NCBI GenBank assembly: GCA_036426205.1
Contig: CM071568.1
Location: 222,196,966 to 222,260,965 of the forward strand
From: Ascaphus truei
Lineage: Eukaryota > Chordata > Amphibia > Anura > Ascaphidae
Length of the DNA stretch: 64,000 nt
Direction of reading: 5' to 3'
Below are positions 35,131 to 46,499 of the stretch, piece after piece. The notes under the pieces were generated by a model. The model saw only the letters and a list, made by a program, of their open reading frames with translations, was not told the DNA's origin and made no database searches. A program made the translations under genes and the position numbers. Each line of letters starts with the position of its first letter. Positions within the stretch are counted from its first letter, which is position 1.

Positions 35131-36085
35131 ATGATTACCTATGCCCTACCAGGGTATATATATGTACCTCCCCCTTACGATTGGCTCAATCTAATTAAAC
35201 TAATTTGACTACTTGGAACATGATGGGTTATTTGTAATTAGTGTCGTATACCATTGCAATCACTGCATATAGCAGATATCAACACTGTTATAAATTATTT
35301 GTCACTTTAAACAGTTTGGAAAAAATATAGAACACAATCTAATCGACAATTAGATACACATTATATGTGGTTAAATACACGCACTGTACAATAATGGTGC
35401 TATGTGCATACAATGGGACATATTTAAAGCTGAACATAGAGAAAATAGAGGGACTATTGAATAGTTAACTCCAACTGCATATGCCATATAAGGCCAGCCG
35501 GAACAATGTAAAGACTTAACTAAGGGAAATAGGGAAACCCTTGTGCTTACATTACCTTAATGGTATAGCTTATAGTTTGAGTTATTTATATAATTTAGGT
35601 GATTGAACCATGGGAGATATTTACCTTATTGTGCATCATATATGTTCTTTAGATGCATATCGGTATTTTACTCAAAATTTGCCCTAGTATCAATCCATTT
35701 AGTGAATTATACTCATGAGAGGGATTTTCTACGAGGAAATTGTGGGGTTAAGAACTTATGCATAGATTATGGGCCATTAGCATGGTTAAACATGGGACTT
35801 GAGCTTAATGTTCATAGTATGTAACATTGGGACTACTCCCTAATACCCTTTATAATGGAGCTCGTATTACTTGTGTGTATATAGACACATTAACTCATGG
35901 TCAAGGCCAAGTGCACTTATAAGCGTATACTTCAGGGAATTGTACCCCAAAAGAGGGGGAAACAATAACGACACTAATTACAAATAACCCATCATGTTCC
36001 AAGTAGTCAAATTAGTTTAATTAGATTGAGCCAATCGTAAGGGGGAGGTACATATATATACCCTGGTAGGGCATAGGTAATCATT

Positions 36086-36135
36086 AGCAGCCCCTGACGA
36101 AGCCCGATGTGGAGAAACGCGTAGGGCCAGCTTTC
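36086..36135 (+). ncRNA. Hammerhead-like motif, right arm
   Basis: Plus-strand counterpart of the motif at 35078-35130: CTGACGA and GAAACGCGTA with CCC/GGG able to form the start of stem I. Confidence 0.45.
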
Positions 36136-37019
36136 ACCTGCAGCAGAGAGAGAGGCACGCCAGGAGGCCTGAGTGGAGAGACATTCACGAGGAGCTCCGG
36201 CAGTGATCCCCTGTATTGACAGACACTAAATCTCGCGAGAGCCGAGCCGCGTCACAAGCCGCGTCACACGCCACGGCCGATCACGTGGTACGGAAGTAGC
36301 GGAGACCGCGGAGAGGACTGGCAACCGGCGAATCTACACGAGTGTGAGAGACTCGCTAAACACTCTCTACTGCTTGCTATTTACTCACACAATGTGAGTG
36401 GATCAGCCATATTTTATTGTTTTTTTATATATTAAATAGGTTTTACACATATCTTGTTCCCTTCCATTATTTCCCTCCCCTCCCTCCCCCTCTTGTGTGA
36501 GATCCATCCATAGAGACACAGAAGTGCCTGAGACAAGGAGCTCCTGCAGCAGCTGTAACTGACGTCCTGTGGAGAAGAATCTGGAGATCTAGCAGTCTAA
36601 GAACAAGATCCCTAAAGCTACGGTGGCGAGTCCCAGAGAGGATTACATGCTCTTACTTGTCGCATCTGTGTAAGCATATATCTTACCATTTATAGTCTAT
36701 GCATTAATAGATATACTGCCCTATGATCTCTTTTTTTGTGTGTTTTCTCTTCTCCCTGTCATATTTGCGCTTAGGTCACTCTTCTCCATATATATACATA
36801 TATTCGTGCACGTAGCAGACTCCATTGCTTTTGCTGATAATACAATATTGTACAATATTATAATACAGAATAGCACAGTTAGCATTAAATGGCAGGGATA
36901 ATGCAGAATGTCCCACCATGATGCGAGAGCGGGAGCCATAACCTTTGGTATGTATGTGTGTGTTCTGTATACACACACAAACGTGTGTGTTATAAAACAA
37001 ATATTGTTCATACAGATCA

Positions 37020-37617
37020 GTGGGTTTCTTAGTTTCTATTTACGGTACTTAATATAAAAACTATCCTTTATCAGGAATAGATCCATGAAGATAATCCATA
37101 GCCTGCCGAGAAGTCAGTATCATCATTTTTAACAGACACTGCTGTCAACACAGCTTCAGGGTAAATAAATCATGCAACACCAACTAACTGAGTTTATATG
37201 GAAAAGTAAGAAAGAGCTTGGATACATACGCAGAGGAACAATGTAGCAACAATTTGATTGATATAGTATCTGATAGTACTTAAAATGGCAAATATGAGCA
37301 CGAATTTAACATTTTGTCAATGGATATGTCTGTAGACATTCATGAATGTGGAGAGTTGTCATAATAGACCAAATGTGTCCCATTATGATCAGTGTTATGG
37401 CCAATGTTATGTATTGTATGCATCAGCTAATCATGAGTTGGAAAGTGGATAAAATATATTTTGATTATTATAGAGCAGAGTAAATGAGTACTTCATGAGG
37501 ACTAAGACAGCTATTTCTACTTAATTCATGATTATTATTACAAATCATGCTGATGAGTAAACATAGAAGATACAGAAGTATTATGATGGACACTGACTCT
37601 GAACAACGGACCAAGTA
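37020..37617. other. Unassigned AT-rich DNA
   Basis: No exon or repeat recognised between the inverted repeat and the solo LTR. Confidence 0.4.
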
Positions 37618-37622
37618 CAGAT

Positions 37623-38132
37623 TGTAACAGGAACTTATCACGGTTGGAGAGAAACTCCTCTAAATCCAGCAGTGTGCTGGTTAATTACACAGGCAATTAA
37701 CCAAACTCCACCTGGCTGAATAGGACTGTTAGAAAAAACCTGGTCTGAGAAACAGGAGAGAGATTCCTTAGCTCACAAGGGAGCTGACAGAAGGAAAAGG
37801 AGGGCTGTGTCCTGAGAGAAAGACACAAGGGGACCAGACCTCTATGCCTGGATCCTCAAGCAGACACCTACCCGGACACCACTGACCTGAAGGGCCACCT
37901 GTGTTAAGGTACCTCTGAGACTTTGGGGTGATAATTGGGTAAGGGGCTTTCCCCCCCAGCCTTGCAGAGATGGACTGGAGAAGTAAGTTAGCACTTACAC
38001 AGGGATACGTGTTTATTGTTTTATGTATATTTTTGTTTGCTGTATTGTTTTGACGGAACAGGCAATAAAGCCTTATTTTAATTTCACCTTAAAAACGGTC
38101 TCCATTGCATAACTCTATGCACATCTCTTACA
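37623..38132 (+). mobile_element. Solo LTR with 5-bp target duplication
   Basis: 510 bp from TGTAACAGG to CTCTTACA, with inverted ends TGTAA/TTACA, flanked by CAGAT at 37618-37622 and 38133-38137. A polyadenylation signal AATAAA lies at 38064. This LTR is different from the families at 28151 and 49361. Confidence 0.85.
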
Positions 38133-38845
38133 CAGATGAATATGAGAAAAGCTCAGCAATGCCGTGTGCCAGACATTCATAAGGAAAGAATCATATGGAA
38201 AAATATAATGTAACTATCATTGTGCACAAAACAATGAAATGAGTACAACATGATGGCTGGTTATATTAGAAATGATTACGTGCTTGAAACCTTTCATTTC
38301 AAATAAAGGGACATGTTTTAATCTGGTTATTTCTTAAGGTTTTTTGTGTAGCTCTGTATTACAAAAACAAAAAAAAAACAGAAACAAAGGAAACAAAGGC
38401 TTAGTGAATATGGATTAGCTGAAAATATATAACTTTAATGTGAAGATAAACCGAGTTCAATATAACAAGGAATTGTTTCTGTTAACCAAAGATTACCAAG
38501 AAAATTGGCTTTGCTTCTAAAACAAGTAATGTCTGCAAATTCTGCAAGGGAACTTTAGATTGAATTGGAAAGATTAATTGAGGAAGTTCTATGGGAATTG
38601 GTACTCTACTAATATATATTACTCATAATATATGTGCAGTATTATACTATATACAGTGTTCTTAAATAAGGTAACGCATAAAAAACTATTGCACATTTTC
38701 TACTACAAATTTCTACTAACAATTGATATTTTTTGAGGACTTGACAGGATTTATAATTTCAGTTTTCATTGTATTTCAGGCATTTTTTGCATTCTTGTAG
38801 AGCAACATAAATAATAAGACAGACAGAACATATAGAGAAACTCAC
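38133..38845. other. GADL1: Intronic DNA of GADL1 (3' side)
   Basis: AT-rich DNA between the solo LTR and the most 3' recognised GADL1 exon. The next coding exon was sought and not found. Confidence 0.5.
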
Positions 38846-38927
38846 AGAATTGTCTTTCACCAGCAGGGCACAGCACTGAATACCAGCCATCAGCATCTTG
38901 TGTGGATTCCATGCTACTGAATCAGCC
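38846..38927 (-). CDS. GADL1: GADL1 exon with PLP lysine (NPHK)
   Basis: This 82-bp exon starts with the base that completes the split Arg codon and continues for 27 codons to a GTGAGTTTC donor in phase 0. It encodes ADSVAWNPHKMLMAGIQCCA followed by LLVKDNS. The lysine of NPHK forms the internal aldimine with PLP in this enzyme family. MLMAGIQCCALLVKD distinguishes GADL1 from CSAD. The next exon, expected to encode a DLLKKCYSA-like start and the QQDKFYD motif, was not found at lower coordinates. Confidence 0.94.
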
Positions 38928-39086
38928 CTAGCCAAAAATAGAGAGGCATCACCAGTGTATTGATGTAAAATGAGACTGGTTTTCAGCCCCCAAAAAAGCG
39001 CTAACTAGCTGTTGCGTTCAGACACACAGGCGCAAACAGTAGTGCAACATTTCTGGGGCCCAGTGATTATTATAATTTATAGTTAC

Positions 39087-39151
39087 CTGTGGATGCCATG
39101 CATAAGTTTACAATACTTTTGGGAAATTAAAGCTGAGCCTCCCCAAGATGC
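39087..39151 (-). CDS. GADL1: GADL1 exon (ASWGGSAL segment)
   Basis: This 65-bp exon begins in phase 0 after TTTTTACAG and ends with AG of a split Arg codon before GTAACTA. It encodes ASWGGSALISQKYCKLMHGI plus a His. The ASWGGS start directly continues the HVD end of the exon at 40589-40705, and the split Arg is completed by the exon at 38846-38927. QKYCKL differs somewhat from the RKHRRL/RKHRKL type seen in mammals, in a variable surface stretch. Confidence 0.9.
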
Positions 39152-40588
39152 CTGTAAAAACAAGCAAGACAATGTTGTTTTTCTTCATAGATTTTCTTTC
39201 TTTCAAAATAAAATATAGAACAAATGTTTTGTGTTGTTGCAGTTGAGAATTTTGCAGAAATTTTAATTCGTTGGGGATTTGCAAGTTTCGGGATTTTGGG
39301 GTATCGGTCACAAAAAAGCATATACTGTATTTTTTCTTTCACTAAAAATCCGAAAACTGAGTTTGTTTGCAGATTCCAGACCATGAAATATGGGTTTTGA
39401 AGGAGACCCAAATACTAAATATATCCCTTCTAAAGAACAACTGTTATCATAAAGGGCACACATGGAAGATATGCTAATGGTTACTCAAAGTGTATTTAAA
39501 AGGCTCATACCCCACCTAAAGGATTTCTAAAAGACCTGTCCTGACAAGCCAGGTCCTAAGGCATCTTGTGAGGAAGTCAAGTCAATAACGGAGCTCTGTG
39601 GATCTGGGTGTTAGAAGCTGTAGTTCTGAATAGCTATAATCTCAAGCTATACAAAAACACTCACTATTTATGCCCATATTTATTAAGTGCTGCTCAGCGA
39701 GAGGGAATTTGAATGTCGACTGAAGATTCGCTCATCTCTATTCTAAAACCCATTACATTTCTTTAATTGAAAATGTAAATTTGTATATTAAAATCACCCG
39801 TCAAATCAATTCTTCAAAAGTCATGAAATGTCAAACAAAGTAAAAAGGACAAAAAAGGAGACAACTGAGGAGATTGAACATAGTGCCAATAAACCCTACT
39901 AGAATATATATATTTTTACTGAATAGTAACCGGGAGGATGGGGCCTTCGGAGATGAACCACAATATTTTTAGCTCCAGGGACTCCCCAGATTTTGTGGTC
40001 TTTTCAGGAAATCATTATAACTTAAATTTTACTGGTACATAAAAGGGTAAATGTCTTGGGAACCATGCGGTCTCAGGAGCTAAGAATAGCTTTGGGGAAC
40101 CCCTCAATTTTGATTATGAAAACAAACTCCAAAAATGGGTGGATTTCGACTTTAATCTGAACTGAAGGCTAATTTTGAGAAGCTGCTAACACCTCCCCTG
40201 ATAACCTCAGTTATAAGGTGCCTTAATTAGTGTCTGAAGTTATTTTCTGTTTGGTAATCCTTTGCACATTTCTAATCTTTCCTTTGTCACAGATCCAACA
40301 TTGCTCCAGAGAAACTGTTGCTGGGTGGTGAGTATTTACTATCATCTGAAGAGGTGGGAAAAGAAACCTGAGTCACTTTCATCTGTGAAATGATGGTGTT
40401 ACTGTTAATAATAGCACAGCAGATTTGAAGCTTTTGTCCCCTTGTTGAATCCCATCTAGGCTAGCATGCATCCCTCTGCCTGGCAACGTTGGGTCTGTGG
40501 TGCCTCAAGCGAGTCCAGAGGTTGAATTGATTGTACTGTCATCACAATTATGTTTCCTTTTGGGACAGAATATTGTCGAAGTACTTAC
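39152..40588 (-). other. GADL1: GADL1 intron, no repeat recognised
   Basis: A 1.4-kb intron between exons at 40589-40705 and 39087-39151, GT-AG bounded. It contains no element that I recognise. Confidence 0.8.
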
Positions 40589-40705
40589 ATCCACATGAAA
40601 CCAAAGTTTATATTTTTTACAGATGTCAGCAATATCATCGAGAGGATCAAATGCTCCTAATACAGTGGTGCCAGCTGTGGCACTGACAAGAAAAGGTGCA
40701 GCTCC
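40589..40705 (-). CDS. GADL1: GADL1 exon ([16 protein letters not shown] segment)
   Basis: This 117-bp exon has exactly 39 codons, in phase 0 on both sides, between a TTTACAG acceptor and a GTAAGTAC donor. It encodes [20 protein letters not shown], then [19 protein letters not shown]. The [12 protein letters not shown] motif and the HVD motif are hallmarks of the GAD/CSAD/GADL1 group. The aspartate of HVD is the residue that pairs with the PLP pyridine nitrogen in this fold. SATAGTT rather than SATSGTT is a mild change seen also in GAD enzymes. Confidence 0.95.
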
Positions 40706-40948
40706 CTGTAAAGCAAATGGATATAGAGAAATGTCACACAACAATTGTAATCTTCAGAATGCTACACACTTGTCTAATGCTTTTTCATACATTATGATTT
40801 TGTACTGTATATTCTTCTTGAATGGAAGCTGTTTTTTTATTACTAACATTTTGGTACAAATATAAGTAAAACTGTAATGCCAGTATAAAAGGTTTGTGTT
40901 TACTGGTGTGTGTGTGTGCATGTTGACATGTGTGCATATATGTGTGTG

Positions 40949-40950
40949 TT

Positions 40951-40998
<48 letters not shown>
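40949..40998. repeat. (TG)n/(TA)n compound microsatellite
   Basis: TA run preceded by TG-rich sequence from 40903, inside the GADL1 intron. Confidence 0.9.
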
Positions 40999-41002
<4 letters not shown>

Positions 41003-41974
41003 AAGAAAACAGGGCTATGTACTAAATGGGATATACAGTATAGGGCTTCTATGATACTGGGCTGCTTCAATCCCATTGAGGCAAAAAAGTACACACAGAG
41101 TAAATGTGCTCCATTCCACAGTTGCAGAAACTGGTGGATGGGATATCCAGACAAGAGCTTGTTTGTTTTTATGATAAATTGGATTGCTGTATCAGTTGAG
41201 TCTAATTTATGGATAGTACTTTTCCAGCAATTGTCATTAAGAGGACACAATTTTTTATAAGTACTTTTTATTTAGTCTGTCTAGTAAACTTTTTTGTATT
41301 TTTTTTATACAGTATACCCCGAGTGCTTATCTTTGGAGGTTTTTTCCCCCATACATATTATAAACCTCACAGCACCATTAGAGATGATACCATGGATATT
41401 TGTCCATGGTATTAGTATTTCTGTAATTTTGATGGGTACAATTATTACCAGTTTGCAGAGCGGTTTCTTTCTTGTTTGGTATGTATATGTATATTACTCA
41501 TTTAGTACATTTTTGGTAAAATCTCCTAACTTGGAGTTTATTGGTATTTCAATTGAAAATCTCATTAAAGACACCTAATCTTCAGAATTTATCATATCAA
41601 AATTAATTCCTTTTTAAATACATATGTTTTCCTCTCAAAAAGAACATTTAATCACCATTTCCTCAGTACGCAGAGAATGTAGTTAATGACTTTTACCTCG
41701 GCAATGAATATGTATACATGTACATACTGTAATATGTATGAGTGTGTATACATATACTGTACACTGTCTTGTTCTATTCCACATCTCTCTCCTTTGTGTC
41801 TCTTGATTGTCTAGGGCCCTATTACATTAAAATAGAGTGTAGCCTTTTATGCCTTCTCTGTTCACTTTCACACTAGCCTGCCAGCATCCTTATTGTCATA
41901 TCTCACGTCCTCCCCATATCCATTGTAACTAGATATCTCTGTACAAAACTGTATATAATGTCGTCTGTTTCTAT

Positions 41975-42060
41975 ATTCCTGCCACACCTGATTAAGAACC
42001 CTGGGATGTGTAACATATCAACTATGTGTTGGTCCAATAAAATGTTGTGGTGATTTCACT
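41975..42060 (+). ncRNA. Decayed hammerhead-like block
   Basis: CACACCTGATTAAGAACCCT, then GTGTAACATATC and TGTTGGTCCAATAAAA. The order fits a decayed PLE terminal repeat whose GAAAC has become GTAAC. Confidence 0.3.
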
Positions 42061-42094
42061 ACCTATAACATATTTTATCTTTAACAGTTCATGC

Positions 42095-42258
42095 AATGTC
42101 TTTCATAATGTACAATCCTGTTCACCTAATGTAGCCATGTATTTGTAACCATGTATCTGTCATCATAACTCTGTGCCCAGGACATACTTGAAAACGAGAG
42201 GTAACTATCATTATATTACTTGCTGATGAAACATTTTATAAATAAATAAATGGAAGAA
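42095..42258 (+). mobile_element. LINE or SINE 3' tail
   Basis: A tail of the type GTGCCCAGGACATACTTGAA, AACGAGAGGTAACT, then ATTTTATAAATAAATAAA. It ends at 42258 within the GADL1 intron. The family is uncertain. Confidence 0.5.
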
Positions 42259-42596
42259 AGGACCAACACGGCCTTCTGCTTACTGGTTTACTGACTATAG
42301 TATTTTCAACCTTATATTAATTATAAGACTATATTTCTATTATCTAGCCTAACTTCTTAAACACTGATATTGCAATTGCAATGCTTTCAGTAATTAAAAA
42401 TATTCATTTTATGGCGTTAGATTCTGTAAAAGAGAATGTGATAAATCATCAGTCAAAGACAGAAGTGCTTTAGATAACTGAAGCAATAACATAAGGAAGA
42501 AAACATTTACGTTATATATGATAATGTTACCTTATAAGCACATTTTGTGATAATTTATCAACATTGATGAATTTCACTGTACTAGGTGCTACCGGG

Positions 42597-43763
42597 TAAC
42601 AGAAAAAAACAAAAATAGGCGCTCCTATCTCTACAAATAAGTGAATATAAACAACAATAAAAGTATCAAATGTAAATAAAAATATACAGTGAAATACAAC
42701 CGTGTGCTTGTGATAATACGCCAAAAAATAGTCCCCAGAATGTTCCAAGGTAGTGGAATAAGGATCCAGTTGTGGCTCAGCACATGAAAAGAAATAAACA
42801 AAACAACATAGTGTAATACTGTTATAGAAAATTACCTCAATAGTTATCAAAATAAAAAACTAACAAAAACTAATAAAGTGATCGAGCAAGCACTAAGGAT
42901 TACTAAAATAACAGAATTATTTATTAAAAAACAACAAAAAATCTAAGGACAATAAAAATAAAGGACAATAAAAATAAAAAACTAAGACATCCACTTGTCC
43001 TGCTTCCGGGTTACAAACTGCGCCACGGCGTTCTAGCGCTCCATTCACCTTCAATCGAGGTTCCGAGCTGCATCTAATACACTTGTAGCAGCTCCCCCCG
43101 GCGGCGTAATCTCGCGAGAGAGGACAACGGAGCGGTTGGGCTGGCAGCAGAATCGGAACCTCGAACAGGAGAGGTCAGGAGGCTCAAAGAATTACTTCCC
43201 AGCAGATGGAGGTCCCTTCTGAACACCCAGCGGGTCTGGGTAGGATAAGGAGAGGGCGTCCCTACAGCACACTGAAAGCGGAGGAGTAGCCATCCAGACC
43301 ACATCTACATGCGCATGACCTACTTGCAGTTTGTAAATAGGATTCCTATAGAACCCGGAAGCTGGACAAGTGGATGTCTTAGTTTTTTATTTTTATTGTC
43401 CTTTATTTTTATTGTCCTTAGATTTTTTGTTGTTTTTTTAATAAATAATTCTGTTATTTTAGTAATCCTTTGTTCTTGCTCAATCACTTTATTAGTTTTT
43501 GTTAGTTTTTTATTTTGATAACTATTGAGGTTATTTTCTATAACAGTATTACACTATGTCGTTTTGTTTATTTCTTTTCATGTGCTGAGCCATGACTGGA
43601 TCCTTACTCCTACCTTGGAACATTTTGGGGACTATTTTTCGGCATATCATCACAAGCATACGGTTGTATTTCACTGTATATTTTTATTTACATTTGATAC
43701 TTTTATTGTTGTTTATATTCACTTATTCGTAGAGATTGGAGCGCCTATTTTTGTTTTTTCTGT
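42597..43763. repeat. Inverted repeat inside GADL1 intron
   Basis: Arms 42597-43022 and 43328-43763 are inverse copies with a 305-bp CpG-richer spacer. The outer ends read AACAAAAATAGGCGC, like the GGCGC-T-rich ends of the PLE tails here. No hammerhead core was found in the arms. It lies between GADL1 exons 44333-44387 and 40589-40705. Confidence 0.9.
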
Positions 43764-43993
43764 AGTTCTTTCATTAGCTTTGGGTAGTTAGTGTTTTAGT
43801 TAGTAGCTCTAATTATTCAATATTTATTTATTCACATTATTTAATATATTTATATATTAATAGAATAGTGCTACACAGCACACACTTTTCTCTTTTAGGT
43901 GCCACCGGGTGTTACCATTTTCTTTTTTCTATACCATAGGTAACAATTTAAAAGCAACTTTCAGTTTCTTTCCTTATAGCATAAATCTTGTCA

Positions 43994-44255
43994 AGGGACA
44001 GATTCACAAAGCTCTGTTACCTCAGGGCTCACAATGTGATGTTACCTAAAGCAGTAACGACTGTTATTTTTCCCAAGGCTAACACATATTCACACAGCCA
44101 ATTATATGCAAAAACAATGGCTATTGTATATCTCGTTAGCATAGGTGAACATCACTTAAAGATATTGTATATAAATCAATCTCTGTCAATCTCTATGTGA
44201 CGCTTAGGCTAACATCACGCTAATTGACTTAATGGACTTTTGTGGATGTAGGCCT
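43994..44255. mobile_element. MITE-like repeat near GADL1 exon
   Basis: Ends AGGGACAGATTCACAAAG and CTTTTGTGGATGTAGGCCT are rough inverted repeats. Inner GTTAC/TTAACG-type motifs are shared with 61393-63387. Confidence 0.55.
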
Positions 44256-44332
44256 AAAACTACAGCACTACAGTATGTTGCTTTTAGTTCCTAGGTGGTC
44301 ATTATAACCTCTTTTGCTTACTGCTCACTCAC

Positions 44333-44387
44333 CTCTTCCTTTGCTCGTTGCACCTGCTTCTCCAATTCGTCGGGTATCATTTTACCT
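44333..44387 (-). CDS. GADL1: GADL1 exon (GKMIPDELEKQV segment)
   Basis: This 55-bp exon follows a TCTAG acceptor. Its first base completes the split Arg codon from the exon at 45105-45184. The next 18 codons read GKMIPDELEKQVQRAKEE and the exon stops in phase 0 at GAG before GTGAGTGAG. The exon is short, but it is firm because its phase and sequence join the neighbouring exons exactly. A MITE-like repeat ends about 80 bp away at 44255. Confidence 0.9.
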
Positions 44388-44575
44388 CTAGATTACAAAC
44401 AGCATACATTTAGCAATTTATTTGTTATAATTAAATGACTGTATCAAGCAAAAAGAAAGTATTTATGCAACTTAGTTACTGCCTTTTTAATATTCCTGAT
44501 TTCATGTAAATTTCCTATTATTTTATCTGTGGAAGTTCTCATTATTGTTTCTTATTTTGTGTAACTGTATGTTTG

Positions 44576-44578
<3 letters not shown>

Positions 44579-44616
<38 letters not shown>
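44579..44616. repeat. (TA)n microsatellite
   Basis: TA run followed by T-rich sequence, in the 717-bp GADL1 intron region. Confidence 0.9.
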
Positions 44617-44624
<8 letters not shown>

Positions 44625-45104
44625 TTTTTTTTAATTCCAGCTAATGGCCCTTAACAATGATTTATCAAGCTTTTCCTATGTGTAACATTAGTTCAATTTA
44701 ATTTTAGGAATCAGTCTAAGTAAGAAGGCACAGTAATCTGGAATGGTCAAATAGTTTGAATCGTGATTATTTTTTGATGCACCTTATCCTCTGCTATTTA
44801 CAGGTTTAAGAAAGAAAAGACCGCTCAATAAGTCTGAAAAATGAAATGGTTGTTTTGTAAAGCAGCCATGTTAGCTGCCAAACTATATTCAAAGCAGCTT
44901 TCCAATATATTTCACAAATGATTTATGGCACAGTGGGAATGATAATTGAAGAAGGAAAGTACATGTCATTCTTTCTATGGTAATTACCTGTCAGGAATCT
45001 ACTTGCAGCCCTGACATTTTTTATAAGGCACGTAAATGACACTTGTAATTGAAAAGAGGTTTAAAAAAACAAAAAACAAAAATAAAACATGCATATTCAC
45101 TTAC

Positions 45105-45184
45105 CGATCATCAGCCTTAACAAAATACACATTCTGTGTGCCAATGCCAAGGAAAGCAGCTGCCTTTTTCATGGAGTAGTGGCA
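45105..45184 (-). CDS. GADL1: GADL1 exon (CHYSMKK segment)
   Basis: This 80-bp exon starts in phase 0 after an AATAG acceptor and ends with two bases of an Arg codon before GTAAGTG. It encodes CHYSMKKAAAFLGIGTQN followed by VYFVKADD. In group II decarboxylases this HYS segment contacts the cofactor region, its histidine stacking on the PLP ring. It is the most upstream exon recognised. The preceding exon, expected to end in a Phe-Thr-Ser-Glu type sequence, was not found upstream. Confidence 0.92.
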
Positions 45185-45299
45185 CTATTGAAAACACAAT
45201 AATTACATAGAGCAGTTGTGCTAACAAACACAAAAACTATTTGTTACAGTATGTACTGTATGCAAGAAAAACTAGTGCAATGCACAACATCTTTCGAGA

Positions 45300-45533
45300 G
45301 AAGAAGCGGCTCAGTGAGAAAAGACACTGACTGGCAGGGGAGCCTGGTTCAATTCCCAGTGTCGACTCCTTGTTACCTTGGGCAAGTCCCTTTATCCCCC
45401 TGTGTCTCAGGCACAAAAAATATAGATTGTAAGCTCCACGGGGCAGGGAACTGTGCCTGCAAAATGTCTCTATTAAGCGCTATGTAAAACTAGCAGCGCT
45501 ATACAAGAACATGCAATTATTTATTATTATTTC
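45300..45533 (+). mobile_element. tRNA-derived CORE-type SINE
   Basis: A polymerase III B box (GGTTCAATTCC at 45346) within a tRNA-like head, a central CTTGGGCAAGTCCCTTTAT block as in MIR/CORE SINEs, then AGATTGTAAGCTCCACGGGG and an AGCGCTATACAAGAA tail with (TTA)n. It lies just upstream of the first recognised GADL1 exon. Confidence 0.8.
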
Positions 45534-45542
45534 GTAAAAACA

Positions 45543-45674
45543 AAACAACAAATTGCAATTAATGAAGAGAAATAAAAAGGACTAGTAAATAATAACGATA
45601 GATAGATTACAAAACAACAAATTGCAATTAATGAAGAGAAATAAAAAGGACTAGTAAATAATAACGATAGATAA
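45543..45674. repeat. 66-bp perfect tandem duplication
   Basis: Two adjacent copies beginning ACAAAACAACAAATTGCAAT and ending ATAACGATAGAT, at 45543 and 45609. They look identical by eye. Confidence 0.9.
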
Positions 45675-46499
45675 TGAGTTGCAGGGCAAAAACATACAAC
45701 AACCAACTGCTAATCCATTATAATTAAAAGTACACATAAAACACATGCATTCATAAAACACATGCACCATTTTTGCCTTCCTTTTCTAAGATTTACATAT
45801 AATAAGGAAGCGCTATCCACAAATGTGATGGTCTAAACGAAATAAGTGAGTGCTGCATGAAAAAGAACTGTTCCCAGTTCCAATGAAGTAATGTCCAGAA
45901 TAAATCAGCGCACTTCAATAAAATTAAACAAATAAAGAAGAAAACTGAAACACAATGGTGAAGCAAGTTCAAAAAACGGAGCTCATACAGCAGTAGTAGT
46001 GAGATATGCACTCACATGTAACTTACACTGCATAGACAAAGCCTGCACATAGTACTCCCCCCCCTTCCTGTTTACACACAGTGGAGGAGTCAGGTACTGA
46101 CTCCTCCACTACCATGCATGGGATACCATAGGAACCACATGAACATCCAAGGCATCTGTAGACATAAAGGCATTATGATGTCACCAATGTGCCCTACATA
46201 AGAGCAACGCTGGAGCTCCCTCAACAGAAAGTTGTGTACCAGGGTACTACTGAGCAGAGTAATGAGCAGTTTTCAGTCTTATCTACTGACGCATTCTAAA
46301 GGCTACTAATCTGAAAGTGCCACATTTCTTTGTGTTTTTGTAGGAATGGGCTAGGAGTGCCAGAAAACCTTTGCCCCCCAGTAACTTGAAGATAGAGAGA
46401 TGTACCTAAAGAAGGCACCAAAAGGTCCCTTGTAAATAGCGCACAGCAAACCCTTATAGTATAATATGGTCAGTGGTGAACTGTATATACATAAAAATA

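Larger units (their letters stand above)
34436..36787. repeat. Large inverted repeat (0.8-kb arms)
   Basis: The left arm is 34436-35247 and the right arm 35968-36787, with a 720-bp spacer. The arms match from GGAGAAGAGTGACC at the outside to GTGTCGT at the inside, with small indels. Each arm carries a hammerhead-like motif, making this another PLE-type inverted pair of terminal repeats. The spacer is AT-rich and holds no recognisable RT or nuclease coding. Confidence 0.9.
38846..45184 (-). other. GADL1: GADL1 gene, partial (five internal exons)
   Basis: This is part of the gene for glutamate decarboxylase-like protein 1, a cytosolic PLP-dependent group II decarboxylase. In mammals it acts on aspartate and cysteine sulfinate, giving beta-alanine and hypotaurine. 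Five exons were read on the minus strand: 45184-45105, 44387-44333, 40705-40589, 39151-39087 and 38927-38846. All introns are GT-AG and the phases are compatible (0/2, 2/0, 0/0, 0/2, 2/0). Together they cover about 133 residues of the large PLP domain, including HVD-ASWGG and the PLP lysine in NPHK. The paralogue CSAD was considered. GKMIPDELEKQV, ASWGGS and MLMAGIQCCALLVKD fit GADL1 better than the CSAD equivalents (AAWGGS, LLAAGLQC) as I remember them. Exons for the N-terminus and C-terminal domain were not found, so they lie outside the window or were missed. The introns hold large repeats, including an inverted repeat at 42597-43763. No stop or frameshift is seen in the exons. Confidence 0.92.

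Noticed and set aside
38846..45184. CSAD instead of GADL1
   Set aside because: The exons carry ASWGGS and MLMAGIQCCALLVKD, which fit GADL1; CSAD has AAWGGS and LLAAGLQC-type residues at these places, as far as I remember.
45300..45375. Possible tRNA gene
   Set aside because: The B box is present but the cloverleaf is incomplete, and the downstream CORE-like region and tail show a SINE.
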